A DNA stretch of 6,904 nt from Acidimicrobiia bacterium (GTDB lineage: Bacteria; Actinomycetota; Acidimicrobiia; Acidimicrobiales; Ilumatobacteraceae), in the NCBI GenBank assembly GCA_013821025.1, contig JACDHN010000146.1, positions 1 through 6,904 of the forward strand, given 5' to 3'. Both the position numbers and the translations under genes were made by a program. The notes under the pieces are model-generated. The model was not told where the DNA came from and made no database searches. It was given only the letters and a program-made list of their open reading frames with translations. Positions 1 to 5,951 of the stretch are shown here, piece after piece. Positions within the stretch are counted from its first letter, which is position 1. Each line of letters opens with the position of its first letter.

Positions 1-1
1 C

Positions 2-115
2 GGGTTCATGCACTTCTACAATCAGCACCGTTCCCACGGCGCACTCGGCTGGGCCACACCCACCGACACTCTCAACCACCTACTTGGGGACAACCTCCCC
101 GACATGCACAGCTAG
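2..115 (+). CDS. Transposase/integrase, C-terminal end (IS481-like), cut by window edge
   Basis: The frame opening at base 2 gives 37 residues and ends at TAG (113-115). It contains the string FYNQHRSHGALGWATP and ends in GDNLPDMHS. The pattern YN-x2-R-x-H-x-ALG-x3-TP is the signature of the end of the rve (DDE) integrase core, found after the catalytic Glu in IS481- and IS3-type transposases. The DNLP tail makes IS481 the better guess. The catalytic DDE residues lie outside the window, so it cannot be said whether the gene is complete. The element's right end should lie between the stop and the tRNA-Phe gene, but I could not define a terminal inverted repeat without the left end. Confidence 0.72.
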   Translation, partial: GFMHFYNQHRSHGALGWATPTDTLNHLLGDNLPDMHS

Positions 116-170
116 CGATCGGTCCTTCCGATCGGGTCACGACCCGGACGTGCAGCACGTCCATGTACAT
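116..170. repeat. Four back-to-back palindromes after the transposase
   Basis: Directly after the transposase stop lie four adjoining inverted repeats. They are CGATCGG/CCGATCG with a 5-base loop (116-134), CGGGTC-AC-GACCCG (133-146), GGACGTGC-A-GCACGTCC (146-162, 8-base arms around a single A) and ATGTACAT (163-170). The first could fold as a terminator-like hairpin for the transposase, though no T run follows. The third is a strict dyad of the kind a dimeric protein could bind. Possible roles are transcription stop, the end of the insertion element, or a binding site. No role is shown by the sequence. Confidence 0.55.
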
Positions 171-213
171 CGAGGGTCCTCCCGTGGCTGCGCTTTCCCG
201 GGCCGAGTCCCTC

Positions 214-227
214 CGAAGGTGCCTTCG
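214..227. repeat. Inverted repeat CGAAGG-TG-CCTTCG
   Basis: This is a perfect 6-base inverted repeat with a 2-base centre, in the non-coding stretch between the transposase and the tRNA genes. On the minus strand it lies about 70 bases past the 3' end of tRNA-Phe and could help end the tRNA transcript, but there is no T tract. The surrounding sequence also contains the 6-base palindromes CCCGGG (197-202) and CTCGAG (254-259). I see no gene in 116-296. Confidence 0.35.
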
Positions 228-296
228 TGTCGCTCTGTCGCCTATTCGGAGCTGCTCGAGCGTTCCAGTTTCTAAGCCTCTAGCTGGGGTTTTGGG

Positions 297-372
297 TGGT
301 GGTCGAGCCCGGCGTCGATCCGGGGACCTTCCGCTTTTCAGGCGGACGCTCTGCCGACTGAGCTACTCGACC
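297..372 (-). tRNA. tRNA-Phe (anticodon GAA)
   Basis: The minus strand folds as a complete cloverleaf. The acceptor stem is GGTCGAG/CTCGACC, the D arm is GCTC/GAGC, and the anticodon stem is TCCGC/GCGGA with loop CTGAAAA (anticodon GAA). The T arm is CCCGG/CCGGG. The discriminator A at base 300 is followed by an encoded CCA at 299-297. The next two tRNA genes lack an encoded CCA. It is the last gene of a three-tRNA cluster, 22 bases after tRNA-Asp, and charges phenylalanine for UUY codons. Confidence 0.97.
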
Positions 373-394
373 TTGAACTGTTCGAAACTCTTCG

Positions 395-469
395 CGGTCC
401 CGACGGGATTTGAACCCGCGACCTCCGGCTTGACAGGCCGGCGTGAACTCCAGACTTCACCACGGGACC
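395..469 (-). tRNA. tRNA-Asp (anticodon GTC)
   Basis: The minus strand gives acceptor stem GGTCCCG/CGGGACC with discriminator G, D arm GTGA/TTCAC, and anticodon stem CCGGC/GCCGG with loop CTGTCAA (anticodon GTC). The T arm is GCGGG/CCCGT with loop TTCAAAT. No CCA is encoded (the next bases read CGA), so CCA must be added after transcription. It is the middle gene of the cluster, 11 bases after tRNA-Glu and 22 bases before tRNA-Phe. Confidence 0.97.
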
Positions 470-480
470 GTGAATTTGCG

Positions 481-553
481 CACCCCCAACGGGATTCGAA
501 CCCGTGCCGCCACCTTGAAAGGGTGGTGTCCTAGGCCGCTAGACGATGGGGGC
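481..553 (-). tRNA. tRNA-Glu (anticodon TTC)
   Basis: The minus strand gives acceptor stem GCCCCCA/TGGGGGT, with a G-U first pair that is usual for actinobacterial tRNA-Glu. The anticodon stem is CCACC/GGTGG with loop CTTTCAA (anticodon TTC), and the T arm is ACGGG/CCCGT. The discriminator is G and no CCA is encoded. It is the first gene of the cluster. The order Glu-Asp-Phe is well known in actinobacteria, for example gluT-aspT-pheU of Mycobacterium. tRNA-Glu also supplies the activated glutamate for heme synthesis by the C5 route, though this is no evidence of a link with the heme genes nearby. Confidence 0.97.
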
Positions 554-598
554 CTTGAAGTTGGGTGGCCGGGGCCTCTTCTCGCTGAGAGCGCCATG

Positions 599-628
599 AC
601 GTTAGCACCAACCCTTCCCGACTCCACC
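599..628 (-). promoter_or_regulatory. Candidate promoter of the tRNA cluster
   Basis: On the minus strand the sequence TGCTAACGT gives an extended -10 box: TG, one base, then TAACGT at 604-599. It lies about 46 bases upstream of tRNA-Glu and just after the end of the DUF2017 gene. A -35 box at the expected distance is weak (TGGAGT or GGTGGA around 621-628), which an extended -10 can tolerate. The call rests on pattern and position only. Read-through from clpS-DUF2017 into the tRNAs is the alternative. Confidence 0.35.
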
Positions 629-632
629 GGGC

Positions 633-1115
633 TCACATCGACCGCACGGTCCATTCCAGAAGCCACGACAGGTATGCGTAGAGCTGGTACTCGGGCGACT
701 CCGACAACCCCTCCTCATCGTCCTCGTCGTCCTGATTGTCGTCGGTGATGCCGAGCATCGTGCCGAGCACGAGGCGGATCGTATTGAGCGAGCGCATGAA
801 CGCGTTGGCGCCGCCTTCGTCGAAGTGCGGGGCGTCACGCGACAGCGCCTGACGGACCGTGTCGATGGCGCCCATGCGGCTGGCCAGCAACTCGTCGCCC
901 ATCAAGCGGTGGTACTCCTCGTTGCGCTCGACATCGTCGTACACCGACGGGTTGAGGCGGGCGGTGATCGACGCTTCCACCGTGTCGCTGTCGGATGCCT
1001 GAGCGTGGAGGATCTGGCTCAGCTCGTCTAGCAGGCGCAGCAGCAGCGATCGTTCGTCAGACGGGATCCGCACGGCGATGCCGTCGTCGGTGCGCTCGAT
1101 CGGCGGCTCGAACAT
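633..1115 (-). CDS. DUF2017 family protein
   Basis: This encodes 160 residues starting with MFEPPIERTDDGIAVRI, a start typical of the DUF2017 family. Members are small soluble actinobacterial proteins found next to clpS, and their function is not established. The protein looks largely helical, with RSLLLRLLDELSQIL near residues 22-36 and NTIRLVLGTMLGI near 111-123. A strongly acidic stretch (125-135) follows, then YAYLSWLLEWTV (146-157) near the end. I chose the ATG at 1115-1113. It shares its A with the clpS stop (TGATG), which implies translational coupling. A TTG one codon upstream is possible. Being coupled to the N-degron adaptor suggests a role in Clp-linked proteolysis, which is inference. 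Confidence 0.85.
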   Translation of the reverse strand: MFEPPIERTDDGIAVRIPSDERSLLLRLLDELSQILHAQASDSDTVEASITARLNPSVYDDVERNEEYHRLMGDELLASRMGAIDTVRQALSRDAPHFDEGGANAFMRSLNTIRLVLGTMLGITDDNQDDEDDEEGLSESPEYQLYAYLSWLLEWTVRSM

Positions 1116-1405
1116 CAAGTGTCGTGTTCCATCGTCGCCCAGAGCCCGTGTTCATGCAGGCGGAACACGTGCAGCTCTGCCTGCTCCCGGGCGGCCGAAG
1201 CGACCACCGCCTTGCCCTTGTGGTGCACGTCGAGCATCAGCTCGGTGGCTTTCTCGAGGCTGTAGCCGAACAGCTTCTGCAACACGTGGGTGACGTAGCT
1301 CATGAGGTTGATGGGGTCGTTCCACACAATCACGACATACGGCCGGTCGACGCGGACGTCCTCGTCGACATCGGGCTCCATGACGGGCGCGGACGGGGAC
1401 GACAT
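1115..1405 (-). CDS. clpS: ATP-dependent Clp protease adaptor ClpS
   Basis: This encodes 96 residues. ClpS binds proteins with destabilising N-terminal residues (N-degrons) and delivers them to the Clp AAA+ unfoldase (ClpC or ClpA) for degradation by ClpP. The visible core is YVVIVWNDPINLMSYV (23-38), then VLQKLFG (41-47), DVHHKGKAVV (59-68) and REQAE (73-77). N29, D30 and H61 match the residues that bind the substrate amino group in the family. The first 20 residues are acidic and disordered-looking, as is normal for ClpS. A longer frame is open up to 1540, but it would overlap the divergent ctaB gene, so I placed the start at the ATG at 1405. An internal ATG at 1381 is an alternative. No clear ribosome site is seen. 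The downstream DUF2017 gene overlaps by one base. Confidence 0.93.
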   Translation of the reverse strand: MSSPSAPVMEPDVDEDVRVDRPYVVIVWNDPINLMSYVTHVLQKLFGYSLEKATELMLDVHHKGKAVVASAAREQAELHVFRLHEHGLWATMEHDT

Positions 1406-1432
1406 CGGACCCAGTCTGCCGGTGTTTGCGGA

Positions 1433-1463
1433 TTGAGCGCTCGGAAATCGGCCGCCATACGAT
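1433..1463 (+). promoter_or_regulatory. Candidate ctaB promoter, likely leaderless transcript
   Basis: A -35-like TTGAGC (1433-1438) and a -10-like TACGAT (1458-1463) are separated by 19 bases. The TAnnnT form is typical of actinobacterial -10 boxes. Transcription should start about 7 bases past the -10, which places it at or next to the GTG start of ctaB at 1472. This explains why the only SD-like stretch (AGGAG, 1465-1469) sits just 2 bases before the GTG, too close to act as one. The palindrome GAGCGCTC (1435-1442) overlaps the -35 and could be an operator. Confidence 0.4.
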
Positions 1464-1471
1464 GAGGAGCC

Positions 1472-2428
1472 GTGACCGTCGGCAGCCGACCCCTCGTTCC
1501 GTCCAGGCTGGCGCCGGACGGTCTTACGCACCACGGGCACGGCGCCCGTTCTGCCAGCAGCACGGTCGGCGCCTACTTGGCGCTCACCAAGCCGCGGATC
1601 ATCGAGTTGCTGCTGATCACGACGGTGCCGCCGATGGTGCTGGCCGAGCAGGGCTGGCCGTCTACGTGGCTCGTGTTGATCACTGTGATCGGCGGGACGC
1701 TCGCTGCCGGCGGGGCGAACGCCATCAACATGGTGGTGGATCGCGACATCGACCGCCTCATGCCGCGCACCCAGAGCCGCCCGCTCGTCACCGGCGCCAT
1801 CGGCCCGGGTCCCGCCTTGGCGTTCGCCGTAGCCCTCGAGATCCTGGCGTTCGCCGTGCTGTGGTTCGGCGCCAACCTGCTGTCAGCCGTCTTGGCGCTG
1901 AGCGCCGCCGCCTTCTACGTCGGCGTGTACACGCTCTGGCTGAAGCGGACGAGTCGGCAGAACATCGTCATCGGCGGCGCCGCCGGCGCCGTGCCCGTGC
2001 TCGTGGGATGGGCCGCCGTGAACGATTCCATTGCGTGGACGCCGATCGTGCTGTTCGTCACGATGTTCCTGTGGACTCCGCCCCACTTCTGGGCCCTGGC
2101 CATCAGGTACCGCGACGAGTACCGCACAGCGGGAGTGCCGATGCTGCCAACCGTCGTGCCGCTGGCGCACGCCGCCCGCCACATGGCGGCGTACACCGTG
2201 GCGCTCGTGGCGTCGACGCTGTTGCTTGTGCCCGTGGCGTCGCTGACCTGGATCTACACGGCCTTCGCCATCGTGCTGGGTGTCGTGTTCCTGGGCTTCA
2301 CGCTGGCGCTCGTGCGCCGGCCAACGGCGACGATGAGCATGCGCGTGTTCACGTTCAGCATCACCTACGTGACGTTGTTGTTCGGCGCCATCGTGGTGGA
2401 TGTGCTGTTGGAGCACGGCGTCTCATGA
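1472..2428 (+). CDS. ctaB: Protoheme IX farnesyltransferase (heme O synthase)
   Basis: This 318-residue membrane enzyme of the UbiA prenyltransferase superfamily adds a farnesyl group to heme b to make heme O, which heme A synthase then oxidises for aa3/caa3 oxidases. It shows LTKPRIIELLLITTVP (38-53), the first Asp-rich motif N86-x3-D90-x3-D94 within NMVVDRDIDRLMPRT, and SRPLVTG (102-108). Further on are YTLWLKR (153-159), FLWTPPHFWALA (199-210) and the second Asp motif YRDEYRTAGVPMLP (213-226). About eight to nine hydrophobic segments span the rest. Length is normal except for a polar N-terminal extension of about 30 residues. The GTG at 1472 was chosen as the only good start before the domain. 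It is divergent from clpS and heads the oxidase block. I see no ctaA in the window. Confidence 0.95.
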   Translation: MTVGSRPLVPSRLAPDGLTHHGHGARSASSTVGAYLALTKPRIIELLLITTVPPMVLAEQGWPSTWLVLITVIGGTLAAGGANAINMVVDRDIDRLMPRTQSRPLVTGAIGPGPALAFAVALEILAFAVLWFGANLLSAVLALSAAAFYVGVYTLWLKRTSRQNIVIGGAAGAVPVLVGWAAVNDSIAWTPIVLFVTMFLWTPPHFWALAIRYRDEYRTAGVPMLPTVVPLAHAARHMAAYTVALVASTLLLVPVASLTWIYTAFAIVLGVVFLGFTLALVRRPTATMSMRVFTFSITYVTLLFGAIVVDVLLEHGVS

Positions 2429-2434
2429 GCTTCG

Positions 2435-2452
2435 ATCCACTGACGTGTGGAT
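2435..2452 (+). terminator. Short hairpin just after ctaB
   Basis: ATCCAC-TGACGT-GTGGAT is a perfect 6-base inverted repeat with a 6-base loop, starting 7 bases after the ctaB stop. It is short and is followed by TTCGGCCC rather than a T run, so it would be a weak terminator at best. It may instead attenuate read-through or stabilise the mRNA end between ctaB and the next gene, 115 bases away. Confidence 0.25.
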
Positions 2453-2529
2453 TTCGGCCCGACGACAAGACGCCAGGTAACCTCGGCGCCCGGTACCGTC
2501 GCCCGGCTGTCGGAGCCCAACCTGATCCA

Positions 2530-2539
2530 GTGAGCTCAC
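2530..2539. promoter_or_regulatory. Palindrome GTGAGCTCAC before the subunit I homologue
   Basis: A perfect 10-base palindrome ends 4 bases before the ATG at 2544, where a ribosome site would be expected. No Shine-Dalgarno sequence is visible before this ATG. The dyad could be an operator, or a small stem controlling access to the start codon, or chance. Within the rest of the 115-base gap I see only weak -10-like strings (TAACCT at about 2478, TACCGT at about 2493), with no convincing promoter. Confidence 0.25.
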
Positions 2540-2543
2540 CTGC

Positions 2544-4208
2544 ATGACCACCATCGACACGAGAGCCACCTCGGCGACGACGGACGGCCCGGCTACGGCC
2601 GGCACGACAGGGGTCGCTCGGCTCGACACGGTGGCGGCCTGGTTGACGTCGACCGATCACAAACGCATCGGGCGCCTGTTCATCGGATCTTCGCTGGCGG
2701 CGATGCTCGCAGCCACAGCTACAGGGATCGTGCTCGGGATCGAGCGCACGTACGCTGATCGTGAGGTGTTCGACACCGCGGCGATGCCCCAGCTGTTCGC
2801 CGGCTTCCGCGTCGGGCTCGTCTTCGGCGTAGGCATCCCGCTGCTCGTCGGCCTGACCGTGGCGATCGTTCCGCTGCAGCTCGGGTCCCGATCGCTGGCG
2901 TTCCCCAGGGTTGCTCAGACCGGGTTCTGGGCCTGGGCCATCGGCCTCGTGCTCGTGGTCGTAGCGTTGGCCAACAACGGCGGCCCCGGAGGCGGCAACG
3001 CAGACATGGTCGACCTGTTCCTTGCGGCCCACGGACTGCTCGTCGTCGGTCTGACGATGGCCACCGCAACGGTGGCCGCAACGGTGCTCACGAGCCGGGC
3101 ACCGGGCATGACGATGCGCAGGCTGCCCGTGTTCTCGTGGTCGGCGCTCGTGGCGTCGATCATGCTCGTGCTCAGCCTGCCCGTCCTGCTGGGCGTGCTG
3201 ATCTACCTGTTCGTCGATCATCGCAACGACCGAGTGGCGTTCGGCGGCCACACCGGCATCGGACCGTGGACGGCGTTCGCGATCACGCAGCCGGCTACCT
3301 ATCTGATGGCGATCCCGGCGCTGGGTCTGGCCGCAGAGCTGATCGCCGTGACGTTCCGCCGCCGGCTGGCCGTGCGCGGCGTGCTGTTCATCGGGCTCGG
3401 ACTGGTGGGCGTCGCCGGGCTCGCTGCCGTGACCCAGCAGCAGTTGTTCCTCGTGCGCTGGCGGGGGAGCGGGTTGTCATTGGACGAGTTCGGGTCGACG
3501 TTCAAGGATCTTGTCCCCTGGGCATTGTTCCTGGGGCTGCCGTTGCTCGGAGCGCTCGTCGTCCTCGCCACCGGCGCGTTCACGGCGAAGGGGGCCCGCC
3601 CGCGCCTCGTTGGCCCGTTCCTGTTCGCCTTTCTCGGCGTGGGCATGATCCTCACCGGCATGGTCGGCGCCCTTGCCTACCCGATCTCGGATCTCGGCCT
3701 TGTTGGTACGGTCTTCGAGGAAGGGTCGTTCATCTACGTCGTCTACGGGTCGGTGCTGGCAGGTCTCGGCGGCGTCGCCTACTGGGCTCCCAAGTGGTGG
3801 GGACGAACGCTGCCCAACAAGCCGTTGCTCGGCCTGGCCGGCCTCGGCTTCATCGCTACGGTGCTGGCGTCGCTGCCCTACTACGTGGCCGGGTTCGCCG
3901 ATCAGCCGGCAGGTGCCGTCGACTTCGACTACAGCGGGCCAGTGAAACTGTGGAACGTCGCGGTGCTGGCCGGGCACACCCTGATGTTCGTCACGGTGGC
4001 GGCGTTCGCCGGCCTAGCCGTCAAGACATTCACGGGCGACGGCGAGTCCAGCGTCGACGACCCCTGGGAGGCGCACACGTTGGAGTGGGCGACGTCGTCG
4101 CCGGCCCCGGTTCAGAACTTCGCCGACGTGCACACCGTTGCCTCCCCAGAACCGTTGCTCGATCTGCATGCCGGCCCTGGCGACCCCGAGACGGAGCACC
4201 GGCCGTGA
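2544..4208 (+). CDS. Heme-copper oxidase subunit I homologue lacking all heme and copper ligands
   Basis: This 554-residue, roughly 12-helix protein is homologous to cytochrome c oxidase subunit I (CtaD). Retained landmarks are WLTSTDHKRIG (33-43), PQLF (82-85), VPLQLG (109-114), AFPR (119-122), RAPGMTMRRLPVFSW (185-199) and YWAPKWWGRTL (413-423). The ligand sites are changed. The helix II heme a His aligns with F88. In helix VI, GHPEVY reads TQPATY (248-253), so the CuB His is Q249 and the Glu is A251, while the Tyr is kept (Y253). The helix VII His pair is Q299-Q300. The helix X HFH is S395-F396-I397. The D-channel Asp is S117, and the MPRRY heme-propionate Arg pair is gone (near 450-460). 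Only H163 and H478 lie in likely membrane segments. It therefore cannot reduce oxygen like its relatives. The intact frame, gene-like codon use and GTGA overlap with the next gene argue for a functional, non-catalytic protein. Automatic annotation would probably call it an oxidase. The role is unknown. Confidence 0.88.
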   Translation: MTTIDTRATSATTDGPATAGTTGVARLDTVAAWLTSTDHKRIGRLFIGSSLAAMLAATATGIVLGIERTYADREVFDTAAMPQLFAGFRVGLVFGVGIPLLVGLTVAIVPLQLGSRSLAFPRVAQTGFWAWAIGLVLVVVALANNGGPGGGNADMVDLFLAAHGLLVVGLTMATATVAATVLTSRAPGMTMRRLPVFSWSALVASIMLVLSLPVLLGVLIYLFVDHRNDRVAFGGHTGIGPWTAFAITQPATYLMAIPALGLAAELIAVTFRRRLAVRGVLFIGLGLVGVAGLAAVTQQQLFLVRWRGSGLSLDEFGSTFKDLVPWALFLGLPLLGALVVLATGAFTAKGARPRLVGPFLFAFLGVGMILTGMVGALAYPISDLGLVGTVFEEGSFIYVVYGSVLAGLGGVAYWAPKWWGRTLPNKPLLGLAGLGFIATVLASLPYYVAGFADQPAGAVDFDYSGPVKLWNVAVLAGHTLMFVTVAAFAGLAVKTFTGDGESSVDDPWEAHTLEWATSSPAPVQNFADVHTVASPEPLLDLHAGPGDPETEHRP

Positions 4209-4783
4209 CGCAGGCGCTCCCAGCCGCTCCCCAACCGCCGCCGCGGCGCCAGGTGCTGGTCGGCACCGCGCTCGGCTGCGCCGCCGGCACGATGCTCGTT
4301 GGCGGCATGTTGGCGGTATGGATCCTGATGCGCGAGCGCGTTGTCGCCACCGGAGAGCCGTGGGTGCCCGAGGACGCTTCCATCCCAGAGGTGCCCTCGA
4401 ACATCATGTTCATCAGCTTCTTCGCCCTGTTGCTGTTCGCCCAGTGGGCAGTGCACGCGATGAAGCGGCGCCAGCGGGTCAACACCGGCTTGGCGCTCGG
4501 CACGACGGCGGTCGTGGCCATCGCCATCATCAACGCTCAGGGCTACGTGTACTCCCAGATGGAGCTGCCGCTCGCCGGGAGTGGCTACGGGCCGATGTTT
4601 TACAGCATCACCGGCGTGTTCCTGGTCCTGATGGTGATTGGCCTCGGCTACACCGGTGTCACCGCCTTTCGCGTGCTCGGTGGTCGCGAAGACGACGAGC
4701 TGGTCATCTCGCATGCGCTGTACTGGTACTTCGTCGCGGCCGCCTTCGCTGCCATCTGGTTGTTCGTGTACGTGACGAAATGA
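4205..4783 (+). CDS. Cytochrome c oxidase subunit III homologue with divergent conserved sites
   Basis: This encodes 192 residues with five predicted membrane helices (about 17-42, 66-84, 94-114, 131-155 and 170-190), the size and topology of actinobacterial CtaE. Family pattern is seen in INAQGYVYSQM (109-119), GSGYGPMFYSITG (125-137) and ALYWYFV (171-177). Against usual subunit III sequences, the Glu of QGYEY is V115, the two His of TGFHGLH are F139 and L142, and the His and Asp of YWHFVD are Y175 and A178. The start is the GTG at 4205, overlapping the previous stop in GTGA, with GGAG (4193-4196) 8 bases upstream as ribosome site. The frame is open far upstream, inside the previous gene, but that part reads as non-protein. 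It is the likely partner of the degenerate subunit I homologue. Whether it binds lipid or shapes proton uptake, as true subunit III does, is unknown. Confidence 0.82.
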   Translation: MTQALPAAPQPPPRRQVLVGTALGCAAGTMLVGGMLAVWILMRERVVATGEPWVPEDASIPEVPSNIMFISFFALLLFAQWAVHAMKRRQRVNTGLALGTTAVVAIAIINAQGYVYSQMELPLAGSGYGPMFYSITGVFLVLMVIGLGYTGVTAFRVLGGREDDELVISHALYWYFVAAAFAAIWLFVYVTK

Positions 4784-4799
4784 TCGGGGCCACGTAGCG

Positions 4800-5951
4800 A
4801 TGCTCACCACCGGAACCAAGCTGCTCGTCGGCGCCACCGTGGCTGCGTTCGTCGCAGCGATCGTGTACGGCCTCGCCAAGGACGGCACGCTCGGTGTCGT
4901 CGGTCTGCTGTCAGCCGCGACCGCCCTCGGTCTCTTGGCCGGCATCAACCTCGTCGCGCGCGACTCCAACGTGTCGGCCATGGACGCCGAAGCAGTCGTC
5001 GAAGCGCCTGTGTCCCGTTCCGCCCCGTCTCCCAGCCTGTGGCCGCTCGTCGTCGCAGGTGGGGCTGGTCTGATCGTGTTCGGCCTCGTAACGGAGCAGG
5101 CGTTCTTCCTGCTCGGCGTCATCCTCGTCGGGCTCGGCGTATTCGAGTGGATGCTCGAAGCGTGGAGCGAGCGGGCGTCGGCAGACGTGGCGTTCAACCG
5201 CGAGGCGCGGGGTCGCCTGTCGGGTCCGCTGGAGTTTCCCGTGCTGGCGGCCGTCGCCGCCGTCGTCGTGATCTTCTCGTTCAGCCGGATCATGTTGTTC
5301 CTGTCGAAGACGGCCGGCCCTGTGGCCTTCGTCATCGTGGCCCTGCTGATCCTGGTCGGCGGGTTCGGGTTCGCCTACCAGAAGTCGGTCAGATCGACCG
5401 CCATCGCTGCCATCACCGCCATCGGTGCCCTCGGGCTCGTCGCGGGAGGCGTTGCTGCCGGGCTGGAGGGAGAGCGCGAGCTGCACCCCCACGAGTCCAC
5501 GGCCGATCTCGGCGACGAAGCGGCCTGCGACACCAGCGACGAGACCGAGGCCGATGAGAACGCCACGCAGACAGTGGGCAACAAGGCCAACGTCTTCGCC
5601 GTCATCACCCTTGGCGATGGCGACGAGCTGACTGCCATTCTGTCCGGAGGCCGCGAGACGACACGGATGGCGATCGGGCGTTCCAACGCCGCCAACGTCA
5701 TCTTCCGCAACGAGTCCAACGAGCCCCGCCGTCTGGTGCTGTCGACGGGGTCGAAGGCGGCTGTCGACGAGAACGGCGAGGAGATCGAGGGGGAGCGGAT
5801 CCTCGATCAGCGCTGCACGGCGCTCGCCGAGGAGGGTGGATCGCAGCTGCTCACGTTCAAGATCGACAAGTCGTCGCGCGACGCCGATGAGCCGTTCCAG
5901 TTCACGGTGCCCGGCGTCGACGCCGCGCCGATCGAGGTGGTCGTTCCGTGA
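4800..5951 (+). CDS. CtaF-like (oxidase subunit IV-like) membrane protein with extra helices and an extracytoplasmic domain
   Basis: This encodes 383 residues. Residues 1-122 resemble the small actinobacterial oxidase subunit IV (CtaF): GTKLLVGATVAAFVAAIVYG (5-24), a second helix (31-52), then LWPLVVAGGAGLIVFGL (80-96) and a helix ending VFEWMLEAWSE (114-124). CtaF is normally about 130-140 residues. Here three further helices follow (about 146-168, 172-193, 199-221), and then some 160 polar residues. The tail has an acidic linker (235-254) and a beta-rich domain (263-383) with ANVIFRNESNEPRRLVLST (298-316) and FQFTVPG (366-372), which recall a cupredoxin fold. I see no His/Cys/Met copper site. 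C243 and C339 could form a disulfide. Seven helices would put the tail outside if the N-terminus is inside. ATG 4800 follows the previous stop by 16 bases with a weak GGGG site. The CtaF match is moderate and the fold of the tail is a guess. Confidence 0.7.
   Translation: MLTTGTKLLVGATVAAFVAAIVYGLAKDGTLGVVGLLSAATALGLLAGINLVARDSNVSAMDAEAVVEAPVSRSAPSPSLWPLVVAGGAGLIVFGLVTEQAFFLLGVILVGLGVFEWMLEAWSERASADVAFNREARGRLSGPLEFPVLAAVAAVVVIFSFSRIMLFLSKTAGPVAFVIVALLILVGGFGFAYQKSVRSTAIAAITAIGALGLVAGGVAAGLEGERELHPHESTADLGDEAACDTSDETEADENATQTVGNKANVFAVITLGDGDELTAILSGGRETTRMAIGRSNAANVIFRNESNEPRRLVLSTGSKAAVDENGEEIEGERILDQRCTALAEEGGSQLLTFKIDKSSRDADEPFQFTVPGVDAAPIEVVVP

Noticed and set aside
163..534. A 123-codon open frame across the tRNA genes on the plus strand
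   Set aside because: It reads antisense through the three tRNAs; PTGFEPATS-like strings are the well-known false proteins produced by reverse tRNA T arms.
714..745. Trinucleotide-like run (tcctcgtcgtcc and similar) as a microsatellite
   Set aside because: It simply encodes the acidic Asp/Glu stretch of the DUF2017 protein with common codons, and the repeats are imperfect.
1406..1540. N-terminal extension of ClpS by 45 residues
   Set aside because: The added part is unlike ClpS and would run across the divergent promoter and the start of ctaB; the ATG at 1405 gives normal ClpS length.
1426..2547. A 373-codon plus-strand frame overlapping ctaB
   Set aside because: It is out of frame with ctaB, very rich in Arg, Ala and His, and has no recognisable domain; ctaB in the other frame is unmistakable.
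3137..4204. Long upstream extension of the subunit III frame inside the subunit I homologue
   Set aside because: The extension is an Arg-rich shadow of the overlapping gene. Protein-like sequence starts at the GTG at 4205, which has a ribosome site and a GTGA overlap.
2544..4208. Loss of the oxidase ligands explained by frameshift or sequencing error
   Set aside because: All the ligand sites are single substitutions within aligned, in-frame motifs, and the frame is continuous; indel errors would break the neighbouring motifs.
4112..5335. A 407-codon minus-strand frame opposite the subunit III and CtaF-like genes
   Set aside because: Low-complexity Ala/Thr/Arg-rich composition, no motif, and it opposes two well-supported genes; typical of GC-rich antisense frames.
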